DNA of 64,000 nucleotides, from the NCBI RefSeq assembly GCF_016097555.1, contig NC_054702.1, positions 71,120,628 to 71,184,627 on the forward strand, given 5' to 3'. Below, piece after piece: positions 49,790 to 60,339 of this stretch (position 1 is its first letter; the number at the start of each line of letters is the position of its first letter). The notes under the pieces were generated by a model, which was given only the letters and a program-made list of their open reading frames with translations, had not been told where the DNA came from and did not search any database. The position numbers and the translations under genes are program-made. The stretch is from Gigantopelta aegis. Lineage: Eukaryota; Mollusca; Gastropoda; Neomphalida; Peltospiridae.

Positions 49790-49957
49790 TATGTGCTATC
49801 CTGTCTGTGGCATAGTGCATATAAAATATCCCTTACTACTAATGACAAATGTAGCTGGTTTCGTCTCTAAGACTGTCAAAATGACCAAATGTTAGACATC
49901 CAAAGATTAATAAATCAGTGTGCTCTAGTGGTGTTGTTAAACAAAAGAAAAAAAGAG
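49790..49957 (+). mobile_element. SINE, 5'-truncated
   Basis: Core ggtatgtgctatcctgtctg and tail agtgtgctctagtggtgttg ending aaacaaaagaaaaaaag. Confidence 0.7.
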
Positions 49958-50175
49958 AAGAAATTGATAAAGTCCATTACTATTTTAGAGGTGACAGGTT
50001 ATTTGTTGGAGAACGTTTTAATTTTCTTCAGCCAAAAGATGACACGGGTCAGGATTCACAACATGCTAATAACACAAGTGCCTACATTTGCTCCATACTA
50101 TTAAACAAGATTAATATTAGGACATGTCATGACGTAGCAGATTGGTACAAACAAATGCATCACAATATCCTGTGA
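49945..50175 (+). pseudogene. Unidentified coding-like fragment, possibly retrotransposon 3' end
   Basis: Reading continues from the SINE tail into EEIDKVHYYFRGDRLFVGER, QPKDDTGQDSQHANNTSAYI and CHDVADWYKQMHHNIL before a stop at 50173-50175. Composition is protein-like rather than AT-noise. It is followed by about 160 bp of 3' sequence, a gaaataaag signal near 50335 and imperfect tttcaaag/attcaag repeats, as expected for a retrotransposed 3' end. The protein family was not recognised; only 5' truncated sequence is present. Confidence 0.35.
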
Positions 50176-50664
50176 TGTTAATAATACCATGTGTCTTCAT
50201 TTTAAAATGTGTGTATAGCTATTTTTAATTATGTTTGTATATATTCTACGAAGAGCTCCAGTTATCCTGTCACTGTAAATTACCATTGTACACTAATTTC
50301 TCATATGCTGTCGTTTGACGGCCTGAGTGTACGGAAATAAAGTTTCATAGTTTCAAAGATTCAAGTTTCAAGATACGTATACTTTTTGTCTCTAGATGGC
50401 GGCAACGTTATCAGACAATTGCAATTGCCGATTTAACTAGGTAATATGTTTCAACAAAATCCATTCCTGAAAACTGGAGAACAAATTACATTAAAATGTC
50501 ATTCGGGAGGTGGGTATGTGGTTAAGTTTTGAAATACTGTTGCATTTTGGAATGGTGATGAATTAGAAATCGACATATGTTACAACATGAGTAGGTCAGA
50601 ATTATGTTCGGCATTATCTCTTTGCTCATTCATTCATTTTAACTTATGTTCGTGTTCATATCCA

Positions 50665-50845
50665 ATAAACGTTCAAGCACGCAGTGCTGGGCACACACAT
50701 CAGCTATCTAGGCTGTCTGTCCAGGACAATGGGTTAATGGTTAGTGAGAAAGAAGTCGGTGTAGTGGTCTTACACCTACCCATTGAGTCGAACAAAGTAC
50801 AATATTAAGTCCGATGGCTTAACCACTGCACCACTCCGCCGAGTT
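50665..50845 (-). mobile_element. tRNA-headed SINE, head type C
   Basis: The reverse strand begins ctcggcggagtggtgcagtg then gttaagccatcggactt (A-box-like) and gttcgactcaatgggtagg (B-box-like). The next part, cattgtcctggacagac, resembles segments near 24490 and 46810. The head differs from types A and B. Confidence 0.6.
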
Positions 50846-51059
50846 CCGTATCTCATTGTCGATGATGGGTCATATAAGACGCACATATTTTATGTGGTAA
50901 AATGCTGTTTTAAAAACCTTAATGTTCCCTGAAGGCCTATCTGGATCCATTATCAACAATGCGCAAACACATGCTCATAAAATGTGGCCCAGCAACATCT
51001 ATAGTATCCAATTTCAGAGGACTAGTGAAAGCTCGGCAAATTTACAAACTCGAGAATAG

Positions 51060-51445
51060 AAGAAAGAAGTGTTTTATTTAACGACGCACTCAACACATTT
51101 TATTTACGGTTATATGGCGTCAGACATATGGTTAAGGACCACACAGATGTTTTTAGAGGAAACCCGCTGTCGCCACATAGGCTACTCTTTTACGACAGGC
51201 AGCAAGGGATCTTTTATTTGCGCTTCCCAGAGGCAGGATAGCACAAACCATGGCCTTTGTTGAACCAGTTATGGATCACTGGTCGGTGCAAGTGGTTTAC
51301 ATCTACCCATTGAGCCTTGCGGAGCACTCACTCAGGGTTTGGAGTCGGTATCTGGATTACAAATTCCATGCCATGACTGGGATCCGAACCCAGTACCTAC
51401 CAGCCTGTAGACCGATGGCCTGCCACGACGCCACCGAGGCCGGTG
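51060..51445 (-). mobile_element. Chimeric SINE: head type B joined to the aaataaaacatttc-type tail
   Basis: Read in reverse, the head is caccggcctcggtggcgtc with accatcggtctacaggctgg-like boxes, as at 27302, while the tail (cgccatataaccgtaaataa, gttgagtgcgtcgttaaata) is that of the type A elements. The 14-bp duplication aaactcgagaatag is exact (51046-51059 and 51446-51459), so it is one insertion and fairly recent. Confidence 0.9.
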
Positions 51446-52359
51446 AAACTCGAGAATAGCTGCATATTGTTCATTTGTACAGAAAATTATAAATCTTATG
51501 CTAATGTAATGGTTGTTAACGACAGTAAAATGGCACATACATTTCTAGCAATAGCATTTTCTTTTGGAATTAATGTTTTAAAAAGGCAGATGACTCGGTA
51601 AAGCCTACCAAATATATATTCTTCTACACGCCGGGGAAATTACGTTTAATATTAGATTCTGTATTAACAAAACACTATTTAAAAGCGGTTGGGTTTTTTT
51701 CAATTGTACTTTTCATCCGTCTTTTTTGTTACTATAGAAACCATATAAGAAAGGTTATGTATTGTAAACATTGAAAATTAAACAAAATTACACAAAGGAT
51801 GAAAATTCAAAATGGATCAAACAGCACACTAGGCATATGTAATACCATATGTAGTGGAAACCCGCAGCATTTATAGGTAGGTAGGTAACTACTTTAACGA
51901 GCTCATATACCACTCGGGTTTCGAACACGCCCATCCAAAGTCCGACCTCCGATAAGATCGGTGGCCTGACTCGGGATGGGGGGAGGGTAGATTTGAAAAT
52001 GGACAGAATTTTAAAAAAAGCCATTAGTAAAAAAGTTAATAGAATTTTTAAAAAAATAAATAAAAAGTTACAAGCCAAAAATAAAAAGAATTGACTGCTC
52101 TGCCGAATATTTATATAATTTGGAGCATTTTAGAAGAACAGTCCAAAAATAAATAAGAGAAAGAAGAGAGGATCGGACTATTTAATAATATTTAGAAAAG
52201 AAAGTAATTGCAGCATTTATGGAGATATACGAATACCATATTAGTTATGTGGTTTTCAGAAGCGTCGGAAGCAATGAAACGTTGGTACGGCCATGAGAGT
52301 AATGTATAGACCGGTTCAGAATGAGCTATGTGCCACCCGGAGAGGACATTATGTAGACC

Positions 52360-54700
52360 TGCTTTTTTTATTCCTCATTATATATGTTAACAGAAAGGTT
52401 TTAGTAAACGGGCTTCTGGTGGTGGGTGTGGGAAATATGGGGGTAAAAATAGGGCCCCCTCCCAAAACAGGGTCAACTACTAATAGCACTATTGGAAGAA
52501 CAGAAAACTGAGAGAACCTTTCAAATGATGATAGAAACATGACACTTGGCATAAATGATCCCACTGGGGCGTTCTTCCAATCAATGAACCACTTGAAATT
52601 TCAATATGGTGGCCATTTTTAAAGATGGTCGCCATACTGTCCTACAAATGTTCATTATTGAGATGTATTTTAACAGAGTTTTTCGATATTAGTCATTTTC
52701 TATTATTTTTATATGTTTCGAAACATGCTGAACCTAATGTGTGATTTGTCAAAAAAGGTTTTTGGCGGTGGAAGTGGCAAATATTAGGGGTCAGTGTATG
52801 GCAACCTCCCCAAAACATGGGCACCTACTAAAAGGGCTATTGACAGAGTAGATAACAGAAATTACCTTTCAAATGGTGTTACAAGCATGAAACTTTGCAC
52901 ATATGATCTCTTTGGGGAGTTCTTCAAAATCAATGAGCAACTTAAAATGTCAATATGGCAGTAATTTTTCAAGATGGCCGCCATTTTCCCCCAACTATTG
53001 TTTGTTATTGATATATATAATAATAACTTTGTCCAACTTTAGCTATCTTGATGACTTTTTACGTACTAGTATTTGAAAGCTAATTGAAAGTAATTCTGAT
53101 ATTTAAAATATTATGAGAATTAACGTTTTATATTCAAAATGGCTGCCATATTTCCAGCATAAATAGTCACCAGGTACAATAGAAGAACATAAGCTGCTAC
53201 CAGTATACCTTGTTCCATAACCAAACCACTTTATGATCAAACACATACAGATGATCTTCCTGGGGCGTTCTTCAAATCCAGTCAATGAACCACTTGAATG
53301 TTCAATATGGTGGCCATTTTCAAGATGCCTGCCATACTGTCCTGCTAATGTTCATTATTGAGATGTATTTTAATAAAAATTGTCGATATTACTTTCTTCT
53401 TCTTCTGCGTTCAAGTTATAGTTGATCATGTTTTAGATTTGGAGTCCGGTTGTGGTGATAAAAAAACGCTGTCTCTGTCAAGTTTTCTTTGGAACCCAAA
53501 AGCTTGACAGCCAGTGTTGCTCCGTTCGGCCAGTGCTTTATTCTGGCTTCATTGTAGAAGGGGTAGAATTGCAGGATGTGCTCTGGGGACTGTGGTTCTG
53601 TTTGTTATGGACATTCAACAGTGAGAATTACTTTCAACATGCTTTAAAATATTAGTTCATAAAAAGTCACCAAGATGGCTACAATTGGATCAAGTTATTA
53701 TTATAACGGACAATCGTTGGACAAAATGGCGGCCATCTTGAAAAATTACCGCCATATTGACATTTCAAGTTGCTTATTGATTGAATTTGAAGAACTCCCC
53801 AAAGAGATCATTTGTGCAAAGTTACATGCATGTATCACCATTTGAAAGGTAATTTCTGGTGCCAGTAGTCTTACTAGTACGTGGCCATGTTTTGAGGAGG
53901 TTGACGTACATTGACCCCAATATTTTGCATTCCCGCCGTCAGCGTTCTTTCCTACGTATCAGACGTTAGGTTCAGCATGTTTCTAAATATATAAAAATAA
54001 TACTAACGGACTAAAATAGAAAATCTCCATTAAAATAAATCTCAATAATGAACATTGGCAGGACAGTATGGCGGCCATCTTGAAAAATGACAACCATATT
54101 GAAAATTCAAGCGGCTCATTATTGGATTTGAAGAACACCCGCGGGATATCATCTATATGTGTTTGATGATAAAGTGATTTGGTTATGTAATAAGGTATAC
54201 TGGTACCAGTTTATGTTCTTCTATTGTAGCTGGTGACTATGTTTTCCGAAAGTATGGAAGCCATTTTGAATAAAAAATGCTAGTACATAAAAAGTCACCA
54301 AGATGGCTAAAATGGGACAAAGTTATTATTATACATGTCAATAACAGACAATGGTTGGGGAAAAAATAGCGACCATCTTGAAAAATTACTGCCATATTGA
54401 TATTTCAAGTTTCTCATTGATTGAATTTGAAGAACTCCCCAAAGAGATCGCGTTTGTAAAGTTTCATGCTTGTATCACCATTTGAAAGGTCATTTCTGTT
54501 ATCTGCTCTATTAATAGTCCTTTTAGTAGGTGCCCATGTTTTGGGGAGGTTGCCATACACTGACTCCAATATTTGCCACTCCCACCATCAAACGCCTTTT
54601 TCACACATCGGACATTAGGTTCAGCATGTTTCTAAACATATAAATATAATATAAAATGACTAATATCGAAAACCTCAATTAAAATACATCTCAATTAGTA
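52360..54700. mobile_element. 2.3-kb palindromic array of roughly 440-bp subunits with a central loop
   Basis: The left half (about 52360-53395) and right half (about 53656-54700) are inverted relative to each other. Each half is itself two or more related subunits with the same landmarks: atggccgccattt, ctccccaaagagatc or complement, cctttcaaatggtg, gaaacatgctgaacctaa, and cttggtgactttttatg. Subunits differ by substitutions and small indels. The 250-bp loop holds an unrelated retrotransposon fragment. No transposase is present. Superfamily unknown. Confidence 0.7.
53425..53640 (-). pseudogene. Degraded C-terminal piece of a LINE-type reverse-transcriptase ORF
   Basis: The - strand reads PEHILQFYPFYNEARIKHWP followed by NGATLAVKLLGSKENLTETA. 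This matches the recurrent C-terminal pattern of many non-LTR retrotransposon polyproteins (PEHxLQxCPxY ... WPxGxxLxxKLxGxxxxLxxT). Upstream an in-frame stop follows CP, so it is dead and short. It occupies the loop of the palindromic array. Assignment is by motif memory. Confidence 0.5.
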
Positions 54701-54880
54701 TGTGATTTCTTATCTGTGGGAAAGTGCATATAAAAGATTCCTTGCTATTTATAGAACAATGCAGTGGGTTTCCTCAGATGACTACGTGTCAGAATTACCA
54801 AATGTTTGACATCCAATAGCTGATGATTGATAAATCAATGTGCTCCAATGGTGTCGTTAAACAAAACAAACCTCTTCCAC
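54700..54880 (+). mobile_element. SINE, 5'-truncated
   Basis: Core ttatctgtgggaaagtgcat, then tttgacatccaatagctgat and the tail ggtgtcgttaaacaaaacaa. It directly follows the palindromic array. Confidence 0.75.
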
Positions 54881-54933
54881 ATACTATAAAATAGAGACAA
54901 AAAATTCACGAGGAAGCATGCCCATCCACTTAA

Positions 54934-55316
54934 AGAGACAGCCCTGAGTTTGTTGTCATTGTTAAGATGTTACGGACTACCAGATACATTTCAAGGACAA
55001 CTACTTTGAATTAAATACATTTTCCTGCATCAAATATCAGTGGCTGTATATTTAAATGTGTTTCTAGTCGTCCCAGTATTGTAGTAGCTTAAACTTCATT
55101 TCGTTTCCCAAAATATGTTTTTTTTTCGTACGTACGAAGTTATTGGGAGACCAAATCCAGTTTGGGCTACATACAAATAATAGGACAACAGGAAACACTG
55201 AATATACAGACACTCATATACTAAAGAAGAAAAAATATTTAGTATGTAATTTTAGTCGTTAAAATATTTTATTAGTCGGAACATCTTACAATGGCAGCAA
55301 ATTCAGAACTGTCCCT
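54934..55316. mobile_element. TTAA-flanked miniature transposon, family T, copy 4
   Basis: The ends agagacagccctgagtttg and ttcagaactgtccct are imperfect inverted repeats, flanked by TTAA at 54930-54933 and 55317-55320. The interior includes gtacgtacgaagttattggg and ccaaatccagtttgggct, the reverse of a block in the copy at 687-1065. Confidence 0.8.
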
Positions 55317-55827
55317 TTAAAATATCTTTGCGGGTCCATACAGACGACCTTGTCACGGCTGAACATAATGTTTCCCTGTGCGCCGCATGCACTTGGTCAC
55401 CAGTGGTGAGTCAGATGTTATGTAATTACGTCTACTTAAAAGGAAATACAGGAAAGATGCATCTGTCACACGATAACTTTAATCTGAAGAAGAAGAAGAA
55501 ACATGTGATTCGTAAACTAATAGAACTGGTATTTTTGGCTCTGTATTAATCACTTGTTATTGTCGAACACGCATTTGCCAAATATATCAAATTCTCTTTG
55601 TGGTGTAGGGTCTACTTGTGAGAGTCTTAAAGCTGTAGTGTCATCTTGATCCTTGACCTATATCTCTAGCGAATGTAAAATACAAACACACAAAAAAACT
55701 CCAGTTCTAATGAATATGATATGATTTCTAAAAAACCGTTTAAGTGCAGAATTTAACGACAGCTGCCTACAGATGTGCAGGTCATGAATGAAATCGCCAT
55801 TTGTAACCTGTGTAGACTTGAGGTCAC

Positions 55828-56170
55828 CACAAGTACTCGAGTACTCGGGCACGGGCCGAATCCAGCAAGACTAGTCTGTTCACAGGACTCGAGTACCGGT
55901 TCAAAGAAGAGAGCTCTCATTTAATTATATTTTTGCTTGCCGCCGGTTACATTATAGGGCTGTGCTACATTGAGCGAAAACCAAAAGTCGAAAGTGTGGA
56001 ATGCAATACAATGGCATGATCTGGCATCAATGTCCAGTGCTGGAATTAAGATGTATAATGCTATTTTACTTTATTCCTTAGTCTCATTATAATCTCGTGT
56101 AAGTGTCAGGTACTCGTGCTCGGGTCGAGTTTGTCCCTCGAGTATTCGAATCCAATGATTTGTACTCGTG
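55828..56170. mobile_element. hAT-like miniature element with 8-bp target duplication
   Basis: The ends cacaagtactcgagtactc and, reverse-complemented, cacgagtacaaatcattgg share the first positions. Many gtactcg/cgagtac motifs occupy the two subterminal zones. Flanks gaggtcac (55820-55827) and aaggtcac (56171-56178) match at seven of eight. 343 bp, non-coding. Confidence 0.72.
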
Positions 56171-56201
56171 AAGGTCACAGTGTAGACGTTACATATATTA
56201 A

Positions 56202-56558
56202 AGGAACTATTCAGAATTTGGAGATATTTCAAAAGGTTTTTAGTAAATAAAATATTGCTGTATTATTAAAATTACAATTTACTTACACCGTCTTGCTTAG
56301 AATATGAATGTATTTTTGTCTCAAATATATTTTTTGTACGTACGAATTTATTATTTCTTTCAACAGCCAAACGAAATTTGAAATAATTCGGTCTAAGGTC
56401 ATTCCAAATGTATTTATCCGTAGGCCCATATAATGCTTAACATTTAAAACATGTTAAGGTACGATAATGTTTTAAACACAGGAAAGAGCAGGATGTATGT
56501 TTATTTTGTTAGGGGGATACGGAAGTCTTGCTTTGGCTGAAAACTCAGGATAGTCCAT
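56202..56558. mobile_element. TTAA-flanked miniature transposon, family T, copy 5 (diverged)
   Basis: The left end aggaactattcagaatttg and the right end, reverse-complemented atggactatcctgagtttt, sit next to TTAA (56198-56201, 56559-56562). The interior gtacgtacgaatttatt is shared with copy 4. It starts 24 bp after the target duplication of the hAT-like element at 55828-56170. Confidence 0.65.
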
Positions 56559-57170
56559 TTAACAAAACAAAACATATTTTTTGCCAAGAGCCTGGGCAGC
56601 AAAATTCAGGTAGCAAAATGTTTATTTATCTCACATGTCATTGCGACATGGACTGCAAAATCAAAATCCCCCCAAAAATATATATAATCAAAATCGAAAT
56701 GAAATGTCGCAGTCGTGGGGAAAAAAATAAATAACTAGTGATAATCAATTCTAAATATTTAAATAAATTCTCATGATTCTAGCTTAAAATGTAATATATC
56801 AAACTGTTAAACTATTGTTTATTTAAAAACTCCTTTGTAACATACTATGTTTAAACAATATTAGATATTATACTGTTCAACCGTTTTTTACAATTAAGAT
56901 TGCTGGGTTTGCTGTATCCTCATTCTTAATAGTCTTGTTCATTTGTCGAATAGGGCATCTTTTTAAGGGGTTTATTATTATTTATTAAAATCAAACCCGA
57001 CTGGATTCCTCCTCCACCTATTCCTACCCCCCTCCCTCCCTCTCTCTGCCAAATGTCAAACTAACCATAGTGTAGTTAATTATAGGTAGTTTAAAAAGTA
57101 TGAAGGCTTCGTTAAGCGAATATTTCTTTTGTTATTTTCAATTGGTGGCCATCGTGAAACATCACAATTC

Positions 57171-57336
57171 CAGGGGCTTAGCTTGGGATTTTCAGGTGGT
57201 ACGCACACTTTTTCGCCGATGGAATAAAACAGAGCATACAAGCATTTACATCATATATTTTAATAAAAAACAAACATATTTGTAATCTCGGGTGGTACGC
57301 AGCTGCGTACCTGCGTATAAGGAAGCTAGGCCCCTG
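57171..57336. mobile_element. Short CAGGGGC-ended miniature element
   Basis: The ends caggggcttagcttggg and, reverse-complemented, caggggcctagcttcctt are inverted repeats of at least 14 bp. ggtggtacgca occurs twice inside. No target duplication is evident. hAT-like by its ends only. Confidence 0.6.
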
Positions 57337-57700
57337 GTTTCAGTAGGAAATGTATATCGATAACATCCAGACAACATCAATGTTTTTTAGCTAATCATCA
57401 TAGTAACAAATGTAATGTTTGATATTTTCCAACCAGTCGTGTTACTTACCGTACTGTATATGTTTTCAAATGACAAAGACAAAACAAAATTATGACAATA
57501 TAAATATATTTATTATTACAAAATATATTACTTAATAATCAACAATACAGTAAACAAATATTTTTATCACTTTTACATACTGGCGCATTGGCACCACGGA
57601 ATGAATTACGTATAATGCTTTTTGATACAAATCATAAATATTGTGAGACTATTTGCATTATAACAAAATACAAACAAAACCAATTTTTAAAAGATCTACA

Positions 57701-57822
<122 letters not shown>

Positions 57823-58923
57823 AGAAACACAAAACAAAAACAAGAAGCAAACAATATTTAAAAACAATGGTAAAGCCTGCAAAACAAAATGCAAATTCAA
57901 ACTTAAATATGTGCCTGTAGTTCAACATCGGGTACAAGGCAAGACAAGGCGAGACCGATGTGAGCATATATATTGACGTCCAAGAGAAACTATACCAATC
58001 AACAATAAATTATTTAATTTCCTTTATAAGATGGATAATTGAAATAAAATGGTGGTTAAATGTTTCTTCTTTTATGGAATGAAATTTTTTTCCCAACATG
58101 CCAAAACACCACTCTCACGAATATGTTTTATACATGCAACATATTTTGGTTTGTCTTCCATAGTCTCGGAATATTCGTATATTTTCTTTTGGATGTCAGT
58201 ATATATTATAGTCATATACACACATGATTATGAAAATGACGTGTGTGCTGTACAGTAGTCCTCAGTATATTTCATGATAATAAAGTCACTTGGTGTTTAC
58301 ACTGAAGGCTTCAATATCACACAAATACATCCTCGTTTCCATTCATTGCTCACCACAAATAATACTAGTAAACTGTTGATACTTATAGATCGAAATCTAT
58401 TTTTCAGTTTTCAAAACAGCAATGAAATAAAACATTTGAAGCTGGGTCTGGGTCTGGGTCTGGCGAGTATGGTACTAGTCGAAAATGAAACGCACTATAA
58501 ATCAAATGTGACAAAACACACCGCGTCTGTGCTGGCACGAACTACAGATCTGGCAACAGACGACATAGAACATGCGCTATGTTTTCCTCAGTGCCAGACT
58601 GACAGCTACACAATATTCGAACCTTCCTCTTTCATTCTTCTAATAAACAACAGGAAAGGTATTTATTAATCAATGTTGATTTCTTATGCTTATTTTTGGT
58701 GTTTATAAAAGTAAATTTTATCTAAATATATGAACTCATTAATATACACGTTACAGCTACAGACCCAGATGTCAAAATACACCATACTCGTCAGACCCAG
58801 CTTCGTGTCTTTGGGCCTTAGGCTGTCAAATTCTTCAGATCAGTAGAAGCCCAGAATCAGCATTAACTATGTTAAAATGTTGGCTGGAACAAGGTATAGC
58901 TGTTTTATCGTGAGATAGCACCT

Positions 58924-59672
58924 TTAAGATATAATACTGTGTCGTCTGTGTCCCGCTTCACAAGTTAACACATTCTCCACGACTGGTGCCAGTTTCTTGT
59001 TTCCCGCAAGAGCGGTCGCCAGTCGGCCGGAAAGACGTTTTGCTGCCGAAGGTGACCATGTTTGCACACTACTGGGGAAGGAATTAAAGTCATTTTTATC
59101 TTCTTCTGTCGAATCCGCTGTTGACATAAAGCAACACAAAATTAATTTAAAACAAAGAAAACAAATTATAGAAATTTCGTATACAAAAAAATTCACTGTG
59201 CTTTAAATGTGATGAAATTTCAACTATCTACATATTTTTCACTTAAGAATGTTCTCAAAGTGGAAACAAAATTTAATATCATGATACATATATTAATTTT
59301 GTCGATAATATGACAGATAATGGCTTTTTTGTCTTTGAGGTTAGTAATTGCATACATAGATATACATACGGCAACTGTCTCCTGACCAGAGTATTAAATG
59401 AGCACATTAAAAGTGGTTATTAATGATGCTAGCGTTTGTTAATTAAAACTGAACTTATAATTAACCTTCATCAAATTAAATAAAAGGCTAATAAATAACA
59501 AATAATTTGTAAACATTGTTAAATTGAGGAGGATGAGAATGTTAAATAATTTAAAACAACCCTTCTGCAGTGTCATGCAATGCAAGCTGAATATTAATGT
59601 AATTCATGTTCATTAACATAAGAAGGAAATGCATACATTTTAACATGCCTTTTTATAACATTTTATTACATT

Positions 59673-59754
<82 letters not shown>

Positions 59755-60250
59755 GTATATTTAATATGAGCAAACCTGTAATTATAACTTTGGGAGTCAT
59801 TCGCGACTTTGCTTTGATTGATGGTTCCGGATGTCCCAAGTACAGCCCACGCAGACCGAGATAAGGGACGACAACTCTCGCTATCATCTTCTCCAACTTA
59901 AAATAGTTTTCACCGGGAAATAGATCCGGGACACCCTGTTGTGGAAACGTAAACGTAGATTTTAACTAATTAATACGCATAGTAATTTAAACAAATAATT
60001 GTAATATGACGACGAATCCAACTAGTCCAAACAAATAGTGAGACAGTAAAGCAAATAGGGGGGAGGGGACATCCACACTGTTAATGGGATGACTGGTGTT
60101 CAGAATAAAAGGTGTGTGTTTCTGGAAGGGCATGACACCAGTGAAAAAAAGTACTAAAGATAATGAAATTGTAAATGTAAATTGTAACATGCTGTAAATG
60201 ACGCACGCAGAGAGAGAGAGATAGATAGATAGATAGATATAGATAGATAG

Positions 60251-60339
<89 letters not shown>

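Noticed and set aside
59666-59896. ORF of 76 codons with a Cys-Val repeat
   Set aside because: The second half is the real PRR5-type exon; the first half is intronic (CA)n read through the splice donor.
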